Positions 42,540-52,026 of a stretch of DNA of 64,000 nucleotides are shown piece after piece. This stretch comes from Mesorhizobium sp. M4B.F.Ca.ET.203.01.1.1 (GTDB taxonomy: Bacteria; Pseudomonadota; Alphaproteobacteria; Rhizobiales; Rhizobiaceae). The notes beneath the pieces were generated by a model. The model was given only the letters and a program-made list of their open reading frames with translations, was not told the DNA's origin and made no database searches. How positions within the stretch are numbered: position 1 is the first letter of the stretch; each line of letters opens with the position of its first letter. The position numbers and the translations under genes were made by a program. The stretch spans positions 62,001 through 126,000 of the forward strand of contig NZ_SRUO01000015.1 of the NCBI RefSeq assembly GCF_004791025.1, read 5' to 3'.

Positions 42540-43940
42540 TCACGCCTTGGCCAGGCGCTTTTTCCAGTAGCGGATCTGCTTGCGCACCTCGGACGGCGCG
42601 GTGCCGCCGAAGCTTGTGCGGCTCTTCACCGAGTTCTGCACGGCAAGCACGGAGAAAATGCCCTGCGTGATGCCGGGATGGATCGACTGCAGATCCTCGA
42701 GCGAAAGCTTCTCCAGCCCGACCTTCTTGTCCTCGGCCAGCGCCACGGCGCGGCCGGTGACGTGATGCGCCTCGCGGAAGGGCAGGCCGAGATTGCGCAC
42801 CAGCCAGTCGGCAAGGTCGGTCGCGGTCGCGTGGCCCGAGCCGGCGGCCTTCTTCATGGCGGCGGCGTTGACGGTCATGTCGCGCACCATGCCGGTCATC
42901 GCCGCCAGCATCAAGTCGAGCGTCTCGGCGGCGTCGAAGACCGATTCCTTGTCTTCCTGCATGTCCTTGCCGTAGGTCAGCGGCATGCCCTTCATCACCG
43001 TCAAAAGGCCGACGAGATGGCCGTTGACGCGGCCGGTCTTGCCGCGCACCAGCTCGGCGGCGTCGGGGTTTTTCTTCTGCGGCATGATCGAGGAGCCGGT
43101 AGAGAATGAGTCCGACAGCCGGACGAAGCCGAATTGCGGCGTCGACCAGATGATGATCTCCTCGGCCAGCCGCGACAGATGCGTGGCGCAGATCGCGGCC
43201 ATGGCGAGAAACTCCAGCGCGAAGTCGCGGTCGGAAACGCCGTCGAGCGAATTGCGCATCGGCTCGCGGAAGCCAAGCGCCTTCGCCGTCTGGTGGCGGT
43301 CGATGGCGAAGCTGGTGCCGGCAAGCGCGGCCGCGCCGAGCGGGCTCTCGTCCATGCGCTCGATGGCGTCGCGGACACGCGACAGGTCGCGCGAAAACAT
43401 CTCGACATAGGCCATGCAGTGGTGGCCGAAGGTTACCGGCTGCGCCGCCTGCATGTGGGTGAAGCCCGGCATCACCGTCGCCGCATGCTCCTCGGCGCGC
43501 TCCAGGAAGGCGGCGATCAGCCCCTTCAGCGCCTCGGCGACACGGAAGCACTCGTCCTTGACCCAGAGCCTCAAATCCACCGCTACCTGGTCGTTGCGCG
43601 AACGGGCGGTGTGCAGGCGGCCGGCAGCGGCCCCGATGAGATCGGCAAGGCGCGCCTCGACGTTCATGTGGATGTCTTCCAGCCTGGTCGAGAACTCGAA
43701 CGTGCCGGCTTCGATCTCTTTCAGGATCGTGTTCAGCCCGTCAGCGATCTTTTGTTGATCGGCCGCCGAAATAATGCCCGTTTCAGCCAACATCTCGCTA
43801 TGGGCGATCGAACCTCTTATGTCCTGTGCGTAGAGTTTGCGGTCGAACGAGATCGACGCGTTGATCGCTTCCATGATCGCGGCCGGACCCGAGGCAAAAC
43901 GTCCGCCCCACATCTGGTTGCTGGTCTTCTTGTCGCTCAT
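42540..43940 (-). CDS. argH: Argininosuccinate lyase
   Basis: The 466-residue fumarase/aspartase-family enzyme splits argininosuccinate to arginine and fumarate. WGGRFASGPA at the N-terminus, the GSSIMPQKKNPD signature (catalytic Ser loop) and HTARSRNDQVA are all intact. It lies 36 bases from the divergent TlpA-like gene start, so the promoters overlap. Confidence 0.96.
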   Translation of the reverse strand: MSDKKTSNQMWGGRFASGPAAIMEAINASISFDRKLYAQDIRGSIAHSEMLAETGIISAADQQKIADGLNTILKEIEAGTFEFSTRLEDIHMNVEARLADLIGAAAGRLHTARSRNDQVAVDLRLWVKDECFRVAEALKGLIAAFLERAEEHAATVMPGFTHMQAAQPVTFGHHCMAYVEMFSRDLSRVRDAIERMDESPLGAAALAGTSFAIDRHQTAKALGFREPMRNSLDGVSDRDFALEFLAMAAICATHLSRLAEEIIIWSTPQFGFVRLSDSFSTGSSIMPQKKNPDAAELVRGKTGRVNGHLVGLLTVMKGMPLTYGKDMQEDKESVFDAAETLDLMLAAMTGMVRDMTVNAAAMKKAAGSGHATATDLADWLVRNLGLPFREAHHVTGRAVALAEDKKVGLEKLSLEDLQSIHPGITQGIFSVLAVQNSVKSRTSFGGTAPSEVRKQIRYWKKRLAKA

Positions 43941-43976
43941 CGCTATAACCCGTGCTCCGGAGCAGTTTTGAAGAAA

Positions 43977-44663
43977 ATGGCAGACCGCAGTCGATTATTC
44001 CCGGCCCCGCGCCTGATCCTCGCCGCCCTGGTGGCGGGCGTGCTGGCTGGCGCGGTGGCGGTATATGTCAGCGAGAGCGCTTCTGGCAACAACGTTCCAA
44101 CGCAGGTCGCGGCATCCGATGGCAAGGACGATGCCGCCTGCGCGGCCAAGGCCGAGCGCGCCAAGCAGGTCGCCGCCAAGGCTACCGGCCAGGTCGCGGC
44201 GCTGTTGCCGGCCGATCCGCCGCAGTCGCTGAAGAGCCTTGCCTTCAACGGCCCCGACGGCAAGCCGATGACGGTTGCCGACCACGCCGGCAAGACGCTG
44301 CTGCTCAATCTCTGGGCGACATGGTGCGCGCCGTGCCGCGCCGAAATGCCGGCACTCGACGCGCTGCAGAAGGAGATGGGCAGCGACCGCTTCCAGGTCG
44401 TCGCGGTCAATGTCGACACCGGCGACGACACCAAGCCGAAGAAGTTCCTCAGCGACATCGGCGTCGCAACGCTCGGCTACTACCGGGATCCGACGCTGGC
44501 GTTGTTCAACGACGTCAAGACGCGCGGCCTGGCGCTCGGCCTGCCGGTCACCATGCTGATCGACGGCGAGGGCTGCCTGATCGCGCATATGAACGGCCCG
44601 GCCGAATGGTCGGGAGCGGATGCCAGGCGGCTGGTCGAAGCCGCGCTCGGCCCGTCAAGCTGA
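43977..44663 (+). CDS. TlpA/ResA-like thioredoxin-fold disulfide reductase
   Basis: The 228-residue product has an N-terminal membrane anchor (about 10-30) and a periplasmic thioredoxin fold with CxxC at C117-C120 in NLWATWCAPCRAEMP. An extra Cys pair (C55 and the C in DGEGCLIAHM) is present. It likely reduces cytochrome c apoproteins or another periplasmic target. The ATG at 43977 begins MADRSRLF; a TTG at 43968 is possible. Its end overlaps by 9 bases the convergent MHYT gene. Confidence 0.85.
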   Translation: MADRSRLFPAPRLILAALVAGVLAGAVAVYVSESASGNNVPTQVAASDGKDDAACAAKAERAKQVAAKATGQVAALLPADPPQSLKSLAFNGPDGKPMTVADHAGKTLLLNLWATWCAPCRAEMPALDALQKEMGSDRFQVVAVNVDTGDDTKPKKFLSDIGVATLGYYRDPTLALFNDVKTRGLALGLPVTMLIDGEGCLIAHMNGPAEWSGADARRLVEAALGPSS

Positions 44664-47102
44664 GCGCAGGGCCGCCGCCGGTTCCAGCATCAGGATGCTG
44701 CCGCCGCCGCGCGACCTGCCGGCGCCGTCGTCCTCCTTCTCGGAAGGCACGCCGGTCAGCTCACCGAACGCCTCGATCGGGCCCGGCCTGCCAAGATAGA
44801 AGCCCTGGCCGATCTCGCAGTCCTCGGCATCGAGGAACTTGAGCTCGCCCAGCGTCTCGACGCCTTCGGCGAGCACCGGCAGGCCGAGACCGCGGCCGAG
44901 CCCGAGAACGGCGCGTACGATGGCCGCGACCTGGCCGTTCCTGTCGACCGACTTGATGAAGGATCCGTCGATCTTGATCTTGTCGAAGGGGAAGGCGCGC
45001 AGGTTGGAGAGCGAGGAATAGCCGGTGCCGAAATCGTCCATGGCGACACGGACGCCGAGTGCCTTGATCTGCCGCAAGGCCGCCAGCGCGCGCGGCATGT
45101 CCTTGACCAGCGCCGTCTCGGTGATCTCGAGCTCGAGCCTGCCCGGCGCCAGGCCGGACCGCAACAGGACCTCATGCACCTTGCGGCTGAAGTTCGGATT
45201 GTGCAGCTGTACGGCCGAGACATTGACCGCGACCATCAGCGGGTTTTTCCAGCGGGCGGCTTCCTCGCACGCGGCCGAAAGTACCCATTCGCCGATCTGG
45301 ATGATGGCGCCGCTGTCCTCGGCCACCGGGATGAATACGGCAGGCGAGATGTCGCCATGCTCGGGATGGTGCCAGCGGAGCAGCGCCTCGAAGCCGATCA
45401 TCCTGCCGGTACTGATCTCCTTTTGCGGCTGGTAGACGAGGCGGAATTCGCCGCGCGCCACCGCCTGGCGCAGGTCGTGCTCCATCACCCGCCTGTCGCG
45501 CGCCTCGGCGCCCATCGAGGCTTCGAAATAGCGATATGTGTCCTTGCCCTCCGCCTTGGCGCGGTAGAGCGCGGTGTCGGCGTGGCTGACGAGCGAGGCC
45601 TGCTCGTCGGCGTCCAGCGGGTAGAGCGCGATGCCGATGCTGGCCGACACCAGGCCGCCGCCGGGCGACAACCGGTTCTCCTCGCGCATGGCCGAAAGCA
45701 CCGCCTCGGCGATGCGGCCGGCAGCCTGCGGATCCGGCAGGTTCGGGGCGATGATGGCGAATTCGTCACCGCCGAGGCGGGCCAGCATCTGTCCGTGGCG
45801 AAGTTTGGCCGAGGCGCATTGCGCCACTTTCTGCAGCATCGCATCGCCGGCGGCATGGCCGAAGAGGTCGTTGACCTCCTTGAACCGGTCGAGATCGAGG
45901 AGCATGAGCGCGAGCTGTCCGCCCTTGCCGCCACGGCCCGCCGCGGCGATCTCGGCCTCCAGCCGGCTGTTGAAGGAGCGGCGGTTGGCGAGCCCGGTCA
46001 GCGGATCGTAGTGGGCGAGGCGGATGATCTCCTGCTCCGCCTTCTTGCGCTCGCGGATGTCGCGCACGGCGACCACGCCGTGCGGCTTGCCGCAATAGTC
46101 GATGGTCCTGGCGATGAGCTCGACGGGGATCGCTGTTCCGTCATGGCTCTTGAGCTCGGTTTCCCGCGCCTGCCCATCGGCTTCCGCCATGGCGGTGGCG
46201 GCGCGCTCGCCGAAGAGGTCGCCAAGCACCATGGTATTGAGCGTCGCCGATGCGATGCCGGACAATGCCGCAATGCTGTCGTTGGCGCTGACGATGCGGG
46301 TGCCGTCGCAGACGATGAGGCCTTCGACCGCCGCGTTGGCCAGGCCATGCATGCGCTCGGCCTCGGCCTGATGGCGGCGGAAGCGCAGGTCGATCCACAG
46401 CGCCGCCGCCGAAAGCACGAGGATGACAAGGCTGGCGGCGGCGGCGGCGAAGGCCTGCGACATCGGCTCGATCGTATACTGCGAGATCGCGATCGAGCTA
46501 TCCGGATAGATCGACACGGCGCCCATGGCGATGAAGTGCAAGGTGCAGATCGCCAGCGTCAAAAGCACGGCGGCGCCGATCGTCCCCAGTGTCGAGGGGC
46601 GGCGCAGCACGACGAAGAGCGACAGCGCCGCAAGCGCGATGCCGGCGACCAGCGAGATGCCGACCAGCAGGTGGTCCCATACGATCCGGCCCTGCACCTC
46701 GAACGCCGCCATGCCGGTGTAGTGCATCGTGCCGATGCCGGCGCCGAGCACGGCGCCGCCGACCAGGTAGTGGTCGATGCCGCCGCGCAAGGTGGCGATC
46801 CACATGCCGGCGGCCGTCAGCAGGACGGCCGCGGCAAGCGAAAGCACCGAGAGTTCGGTGTTGTAGGCGTTGGGTATTCCAGGCGAGAAGGCGATCATGG
46901 CGATGAAATGCGTCGCCCAGATGCCGAACCCGGTCGAGGTGGCGGCAATCATCAGCCAGGCATAGCGGTTTCTGTGGGTCGAGCGGTCGACGTGGCGAAG
47001 CAGATTGACCGCCGAGAAGGAAGAAATGCCGCAAATAAGGGCTGCCAGCGCGACCAGTCTCAAATCGTGCTCGTGCACGATACAATTATAGACAGTCAAC
47101 AT
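44655..47102 (-). CDS. MHYT-PAS-GGDEF-EAL cyclic-di-GMP enzyme
   Basis: The 815-residue membrane protein has an N-terminal MHYT sensor (WATHFIAMIAF, TMHYTGMAA, TLHFIAMGAV; about 1-230), a PAS domain (about 240-350), a GGDEF domain with intact RLGGDEF and a C-terminal EAL domain with GFEALLRWHH. The GGDEF I-site position reads RHGQ rather than RxxD, so product inhibition may be weak. MHYT domains bind copper or sense gas and redox. Both cyclase and phosphodiesterase activities are possible. Confidence 0.9.
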   Translation of the reverse strand: MLTVYNCIVHEHDLRLVALAALICGISSFSAVNLLRHVDRSTHRNRYAWLMIAATSTGFGIWATHFIAMIAFSPGIPNAYNTELSVLSLAAAVLLTAAGMWIATLRGGIDHYLVGGAVLGAGIGTMHYTGMAAFEVQGRIVWDHLLVGISLVAGIALAALSLFVVLRRPSTLGTIGAAVLLTLAICTLHFIAMGAVSIYPDSSIAISQYTIEPMSQAFAAAAASLVILVLSAAALWIDLRFRRHQAEAERMHGLANAAVEGLIVCDGTRIVSANDSIAALSGIASATLNTMVLGDLFGERAATAMAEADGQARETELKSHDGTAIPVELIARTIDYCGKPHGVVAVRDIRERKKAEQEIIRLAHYDPLTGLANRRSFNSRLEAEIAAAGRGGKGGQLALMLLDLDRFKEVNDLFGHAAGDAMLQKVAQCASAKLRHGQMLARLGGDEFAIIAPNLPDPQAAGRIAEAVLSAMREENRLSPGGGLVSASIGIALYPLDADEQASLVSHADTALYRAKAEGKDTYRYFEASMGAEARDRRVMEHDLRQAVARGEFRLVYQPQKEISTGRMIGFEALLRWHHPEHGDISPAVFIPVAEDSGAIIQIGEWVLSAACEEAARWKNPLMVAVNVSAVQLHNPNFSRKVHEVLLRSGLAPGRLELEITETALVKDMPRALAALRQIKALGVRVAMDDFGTGYSSLSNLRAFPFDKIKIDGSFIKSVDRNGQVAAIVRAVLGLGRGLGLPVLAEGVETLGELKFLDAEDCEIGQGFYLGRPGPIEAFGELTGVPSEKEDDGAGRSRGGGSILMLEPAAALRSA

Positions 47103-47522
47103 CGCGCTTCACCTGATCTTCCCGCAACAATCAAGCAATGAAATTGATTAGAGCGGTACGGTTGAAGAATCGGTTATTGCGCATGCAACCACCGCGCGTG
47201 TCGCTGGTTGTGCCGGCGTCTCTCGCGCATCGCCGGCCGGTCGCCGACGAGCGCCAGCGTCTGCGAGACCGGCATTCGCTCCCCCATCTTAGCCGGATAA
47301 TCAGTTGCGTCGTCCGGGCCTTTACGCCGCCCCGCGGCGCCCTAGCTACCCAGGGCGCCGACGTGAAGGTTCATACCGGCGCGGCCGTCGAAGGAGGAGA
47401 GGGACGGGCTGTACACGGGCCTGAAAAGGCACAACAGAACTGTCACATACCTTCTCTATGAGAGCGGCCAAGGGACTTGCGCAAAGCCTGATGTCATCAG
47501 CCACTCAAGAGGAATGAATTCC
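47103..47522. other. Intergenic region upstream of ugpB
   Basis: The region holds a CGGCGCCCT/AGGGCGCCG perfect 9-bp hairpin (47335-47360) and a CTGTCAC heptamer (47440-47446) like half of a Pho box, 77 bases before the ugpB start. PhoB control of ugp is known in other rhizobia, but only one half-site is convincing. An ORF at 47138-47461 lies here but looks non-coding. Confidence 0.4.
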
Positions 47523-48875
47523 ATGTCGATCATCAAGCAGGGCTTTGCCGCCCTTGCCGCCGGCGCTCTCGGCATCGCGCTGGCGCAGCCCGCCACCGCT
47601 GCTCCCGTCAAATTCGATTTCTGGTTCGGCCTTTCGGGCGACCTCGCGCGCGTCGTCGACACGCTGTGCAAGAACTTCAACGCCTCGCAGGCGGACTACG
47701 AGGTGGTCTGCACCAGCCAGGGCAATTACGACGCCACGCTGCAGAACACCATCGCCGCCTTCCGCGCCGGCAAGCAGCCGACCCTCGTCCAGGTCTACGA
47801 CGTCGGCACCGCCACGATGATGCTGTCTGGCGCCTACAAGCCCGCCGACAAGCTGATGGAGGAGAACGGCTACAAGATCGACTACAGCGACTACTTCCCC
47901 GGCATTGCCCGCTACTACGCGACGTCGAAGGGCGAGATGCTGTCCTTCCCGTTCAATTCCTCGACCCCGCTGATGTACTGGAACAAGGACGCTTTCGCCA
48001 AGATCGGCAAGACCGAGGCGCCGAAGACCTGGGAAGATGTCGGCGCCGACCTCAAGGCGCTGAAGGACGCCGGCTACGATTGCCCGATGGCGATCAACAT
48101 TTCCGCCAATGAAAGCTGGCAGTTGATGGAGCAGTTCTCGGCCATCCACAACCAGCCGATCGCGACCAAGAATAACGGCTATGACGGTCTCAACGCCCGT
48201 CTCGAGATGAACAAGACCAAGTTCGTCCAGTACGTCACCGATCTCAAGAAGTGGTATGACGCCGGCCTGATCAAGATCAAGTCGAAGGACCTCGGCCAGG
48301 ACATGGTGCAGGCCTTCGCGTCCGGTACCTGCCAGGTCATCATGACCTCGGTCGGCGACCACGGCACGGTCGGCAAGACGCAGAAGGAAGGCATGAAGTG
48401 GGACGTCGCCGAGCTTCCCGCCTATGCCGGCACCGAGCGCAAGAATTCGCTGGTCGGCGGCGCCTCGCTCTGGGTTCTTTCGGGCAAGTCGGATGCGGAA
48501 TACAAGGGCGCGGCCGCCTTCCTCAACTTCATCCACGACCCCAAGACGGCCTTGTTCTGGTCGACCAACACCGGCTACATCCCGGTGACCAAGTCGGGCT
48601 TCGACTATATGAAATCCCAGGGCTTCTACGACAAGGCGCCCTATAAGGGCCGTGAGGTCGCCATCGCCAGCCTGACCGCGTCCGAGCCGACCGAGATCAC
48701 CCGCGGCATCCGGCTTGGCAATTTCACCCAGATCCGCGCCGAGTTCGGCACCCAGATGCAGGCCATCTTCGCCAACAAGGTCAGCGTCCAGGAGGGCATC
48801 GACACGCTGGTCAAGAACGGCGACGCGATCCTCGACCGCTTCCAGCAGACCTATCCGGACAAGACGCTGCCCTGA
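47523..48875 (+). CDS. ugpB: sn-Glycerol-3-phosphate ABC transporter substrate-binding protein
   Basis: The 450-residue periplasmic protein has a signal peptide (MSIIKQGFAALAAGALGIAL, ending ATAAPVKF) and UgpB-type motifs: FWFGLSGDLARVVDTL, YNATLQNTIAAFRAGKQPTLVQ-like residues and NSSTPLMYWNKDAF. The ATG at 47523, 9 bases after AAGAGGA, is preferred to 47514. It begins the ugpB-A-E-C order. A strong hairpin follows its stop codon. Confidence 0.92.
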   Translation: MSIIKQGFAALAAGALGIALAQPATAAPVKFDFWFGLSGDLARVVDTLCKNFNASQADYEVVCTSQGNYDATLQNTIAAFRAGKQPTLVQVYDVGTATMMLSGAYKPADKLMEENGYKIDYSDYFPGIARYYATSKGEMLSFPFNSSTPLMYWNKDAFAKIGKTEAPKTWEDVGADLKALKDAGYDCPMAINISANESWQLMEQFSAIHNQPIATKNNGYDGLNARLEMNKTKFVQYVTDLKKWYDAGLIKIKSKDLGQDMVQAFASGTCQVIMTSVGDHGTVGKTQKEGMKWDVAELPAYAGTERKNSLVGGASLWVLSGKSDAEYKGAAAFLNFIHDPKTALFWSTNTGYIPVTKSGFDYMKSQGFYDKAPYKGREVAIASLTASEPTEITRGIRLGNFTQIRAEFGTQMQAIFANKVSVQEGIDTLVKNGDAILDRFQQTYPDKTLP

Positions 48876-48892
48876 TCTCGGATACCGCCATG

Positions 48893-48921
48893 GGCCGCCC
48901 GCCGGGAAACGACGGGCGGCC
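48893..48921 (+). promoter_or_regulatory. Intercistronic hairpin after ugpB
   Basis: GGCCGCCCG (48893-48901) pairs with CGGGCGGCC (48913-48921) as a 9-bp stem. No U-run follows. Such hairpins commonly protect the upstream mRNA and give high binding-protein levels relative to the permease genes. Confidence 0.6.
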
Positions 48922-48944
48922 ATTTCGCATAGTTTTGATTTTAC

Positions 48945-48989
48945 GCATGTCCTTGTCCCGAAACCGGGTCCCACTTTCGGCAGACATGC
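48945..48989. repeat. Palindromic intergenic repeat (ugpB-ugpA gap)
   Basis: Ends GCATGTC and GACATGC are exact; the core CCCGAAACCGGGTCCCACTT and CGG matches the 45-bp family. It lies inside the ugp operon, after the hairpin. Confidence 0.65.
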
Positions 48990-49042
48990 CTTAGTCTCAC
49001 CCCGGGAAAGCGGGCTGGCGGTTCAACGGCGTCGGCGGATCG

Positions 49043-49927
49043 ATGGAAAAACGCGTCACTTTCTCAAGATGGTCGATCGGCATCCTGTTCGCGGTGCCGC
49101 AGTTGCTCCTGATCTTCACCTTCTTCTATTGGCCCGCCGGCCAGGCGGTCTACTGGTCGCTGACGCTGCAGCAGCCGTGGGGCGGCGGCAACATCTGGGT
49201 CGGGCTCGACAATTTCCGCTCGATCCTCGCCAACGCCGACTATTGGAACTCGATCACCGCCAGCCTCGTCTTCGCGGCGTGCAGCACCGGCCTTGCCATG
49301 GTCATCGCCCTGGTGCTGGCAGCCTTGACCGACCGGCAGCTCGCCGGCTCGCGTCTCTACCGCGTCGTGCTGATCTGGCCTTACGGCATCGCCGCGCCGG
49401 CGCTGGCGATGGCCTTCCGCTTCATCCTGGCGCCGGAGGCCGGCTTCATGGCCGTCGTCAACCAGGTCTGGCCGGGCTTCTGGGATCCCGGCCTCGACGG
49501 CACCGATGCAATGGCATCGATCATCGCCGCCTTCTCGTGGAAGTATGTCGGCTACAATTTCATCTTCTTCCTCGCCGCTTTCCAGGCCATCCCGCGCTCG
49601 CTGATCGAGGCGGCGGCGATGGACGGCTCCGGCGTTCTCAGGCGGTTCTGGGATATCCAGTTCCCGCTGATCACGCCGACGATCTTTTTCCTGCTGGTCA
49701 TCAACATCACCGAGAGCTTCCAGGACTCCTTCGGCATCGTCGACATCATGACGGCGGGCGGTCCGGCGAATTCGACCAATCTGATGGTCTACAAGATCTA
49801 TTCCGACGGCTTCAAAGGCCTGGATTATTCCGGCGCCGCCGCGCAGAGCATCATCCTGATGCTGCTCATCATCGTGCTCACCATCTTCCAGTTCCGCTTC
49901 ATCGAGCGGCGCGTGCACTACAGGTGA
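49043..49927 (+). CDS. ugpA: Glycerol-3-phosphate ABC transporter permease UgpA
   Basis: The 294-residue MalF-like permease has about six transmembrane helices and the EAA loop EAAAMDGSGVLRRFWDIQFP. It forms the channel with UgpE. MEKRVTFSRWSIG starts at 49043, 168 bases after ugpB; repeats fill the gap. It is followed by ugpE 7 bases downstream. Confidence 0.9.
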   Translation: MEKRVTFSRWSIGILFAVPQLLLIFTFFYWPAGQAVYWSLTLQQPWGGGNIWVGLDNFRSILANADYWNSITASLVFAACSTGLAMVIALVLAALTDRQLAGSRLYRVVLIWPYGIAAPALAMAFRFILAPEAGFMAVVNQVWPGFWDPGLDGTDAMASIIAAFSWKYVGYNFIFFLAAFQAIPRSLIEAAAMDGSGVLRRFWDIQFPLITPTIFFLLVINITESFQDSFGIVDIMTAGGPANSTNLMVYKIYSDGFKGLDYSGAAAQSIILMLLIIVLTIFQFRFIERRVHYR

Positions 49928-49934
49928 GGCGGAC

Positions 49935-50849
49935 ATGGTCGAGCGCACCCCGATCCTCAATTTCTTCACTCACCTGATATTGTTCGTCGGCTTCGTTTTC
50001 TGCGTGGCGCCGTTCGTGATCGTGGCGATCGCCGCCTCGCATAGTCTGAAAGAGGTCAACGACGTGCCGATGTCGCTGCTGCCGGGCAGCGAGTTCTGGG
50101 TCAACATCAAGACAGCCTGGACGACGGCCGACCTCGGGCCGAAGCTGTTCAATAGCTTCGTCATGGCCGCAGGCGTCGCCGCCGGCAAGGTGATCATCTC
50201 GGCGCTGACGGCCTTTTCCATCGTCTATTTCCGCTATCCCGGCCGCATGCTGATCTTCTGGCTGATCTTCGTCACGTTGATGCTGCCGCTCGAAGTGCGC
50301 ATCGTGCCGACCTATGCCGTGGTCGCCAACGTCATGTCGCCCTATCAGGCGATCCTCGACGTGACGGGCCTGAGTTGGCTGATCGAGAAGGTATCGGGCG
50401 TGCAGGTCTCGCTCAGCCTCGGGCTGCTCAATTCCTACACCGGCCTGATCATGCCGCTGATCGCCACCGCCACCGGCACGTTCCTCTACCGGCAATTCTT
50501 CCTGACCGTGCCCGATGAGCTGACCGAGGCGGCGCGCATGGACGGCGCCGGGGCGCTGCGCTTCTTCATCGACATCCTGCTGCCCTTGTCGCGCAACAAC
50601 ATGGCGGCGCTCGGCACCATCATGTTCCTGTGGGCATGGAACCAGTATCTGTGGCCGCTGCTGATCACCACGGATGCCAGCCACGCCACGGCGGTGACCG
50701 AACTCAAGCAGCTCATTCCCAATGTCGGCGGCATTCCCGAATGGAACATCGCCATGGCCGGCACGCTGATCGTCATGCTGCCGCCGCTCGTCGTCGTGGT
50801 GGCCATGCAGCGCTGGTTCGTGCGCGGCCTCATCGCGACAGAAAAGTAA
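49935..50849 (+). CDS. ugpE: Glycerol-3-phosphate ABC transporter permease UgpE
   Basis: The 304-residue MalG-like permease has six helices and the EAA loop DELTEAARMDGAGALRFFID, followed by LPLSRNNMAALG. It pairs with UgpA. About 20 residues longer than E. coli UgpE. Confidence 0.9.
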   Translation: MVERTPILNFFTHLILFVGFVFCVAPFVIVAIAASHSLKEVNDVPMSLLPGSEFWVNIKTAWTTADLGPKLFNSFVMAAGVAAGKVIISALTAFSIVYFRYPGRMLIFWLIFVTLMLPLEVRIVPTYAVVANVMSPYQAILDVTGLSWLIEKVSGVQVSLSLGLLNSYTGLIMPLIATATGTFLYRQFFLTVPDELTEAARMDGAGALRFFIDILLPLSRNNMAALGTIMFLWAWNQYLWPLLITTDASHATAVTELKQLIPNVGGIPEWNIAMAGTLIVMLPPLVVVVAMQRWFVRGLIATEK

Positions 50850-50859
50850 GGAGACAAAG

Positions 50860-51960
50860 ATGGCCTCCATCACCATCCGCGACGTCAGGAAAAGCTACGC
50901 CAAGATGCAGGTCGTGCACGGCGTCAACCTCGACATCGCGTCCGGCGAATTCGTCGTCATCCTCGGCCCGTCGGGCTGCGGCAAGTCCACGCTGCTCAGG
51001 ATGATCGCCGGGCTGGAGGAAATCTCCGGCGGCACGATCGCCATCGACGGCAAGGTGGTCAACACGCTGGAGCCGCGCGAGCGCGGCTGCGCCATGGTGT
51101 TCCAGAACTACGCGCTCTATCCGCATATGAGCGTTGCGCAGAACATCGGCTATTCGCTGAAGGTGGCGGGTGTCCCAGTCGCCGAGCGCGCCCAGCGCAT
51201 CCAGGCGGTCGCCCGCATCCTGGAGCTGGAGCACCTGCTCGACCGCAAGCCGATGGCGCTCTCCGGCGGCCAGCGCCAGCGCGTCGCCATGGGCCGGGCC
51301 ATGATCCGCGAGCCCAAGGTCTTCCTGTTCGACGAGCCGCTTTCCAACCTCGACGCCAAGCTGCGCGTGCAGATGCGTTCCGAAATCCGCAAGCTGCACC
51401 GGCGGCTGAGCGCCACCTCCGTCTTCGTCACCCACGACCAGGTCGAGGCGATGACGCTGGCGGACCGGCTGGTGGTGATGAATGGCGGCCGTGTCGAACA
51501 GGTCGGCACGCCGGCGGAAGTCTACAGCCGCCCGGCGAGCCGCTTCGTCGCCACCTTCGTCGGCGCGCCGGCGATGAACATGCTGGAAGGCGAGGTGACG
51601 CTCGATGGCCTGTCGCTGCTCGGCGGCAGCCGCAAGCTCAACGTCTCGCGCGCGGGCCTGCCGGTCGGCAGCAAGATCGCGGTGGGCATCCGGCCGGAGG
51701 CCGTGCGCCTGGTGGCGCCGGGAACGCCGGGCGCGCTCGACGCGACCGTCGATCTGGTCGAGGAGCTCGGCGCCGGGCGGGTCATCTATGTCGATCTCGA
51801 CGGCGCGGCGTTTTCGGTGGTGACGTCGGAGACCGCCCATCCGGCGCCGGGCAGCGCCGTCGGGCTGCAGTTTTCCGAAGCCGACCTGCATTTCTTCTCG
51901 TCCGAGACGGGAAGCCGCCTCGACGTCTTCAAGGCATCGATGCCGGTGCCGGCGCTCTGA
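50860..51960 (+). CDS. ugpC: Glycerol-3-phosphate ABC transporter ATPase UgpC
   Basis: The 366-residue MalK-type ATPase has Walker A GPSGCGKST, signature LSGGQRQR, Walker B LFDEPLSNLDAK and H-loop THDQVEA. A TOBE-like regulatory domain fills residues about 240-360. It lies 10 bases after ugpE with GGAGACAAAG as the ribosome-binding site. UgpB-A-E-C order and the downstream phosphodiesterase indicate glycerol-3-phosphate or glycerophosphodiester uptake. Confidence 0.9.
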   Translation: MASITIRDVRKSYAKMQVVHGVNLDIASGEFVVILGPSGCGKSTLLRMIAGLEEISGGTIAIDGKVVNTLEPRERGCAMVFQNYALYPHMSVAQNIGYSLKVAGVPVAERAQRIQAVARILELEHLLDRKPMALSGGQRQRVAMGRAMIREPKVFLFDEPLSNLDAKLRVQMRSEIRKLHRRLSATSVFVTHDQVEAMTLADRLVVMNGGRVEQVGTPAEVYSRPASRFVATFVGAPAMNMLEGEVTLDGLSLLGGSRKLNVSRAGLPVGSKIAVGIRPEAVRLVAPGTPGALDATVDLVEELGAGRVIYVDLDGAAFSVVTSETAHPAPGSAVGLQFSEADLHFFSSETGSRLDVFKASMPVPAL

Positions 51961-52026
51961 TCACGCGCTCGCTCGGCTGCGAGGACGCCAAGGCAACTCC
52001 CTGTCGTGTCGAAGAAAGGTCGCGCA

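Noticed and set aside
47440..47446. Pho box upstream of ugpB
   Set aside because: Only one CTGTCAC half-site is convincing; a second at the right spacing is missing, so I list it only as part of the intergenic description.
47138..47461. 107-residue open frame upstream of ugpB
   Set aside because: Arg/Pro-rich with no recognisable family, no clear ribosome-binding site, and lying across a strong hairpin; looks like GC-rich random frame.
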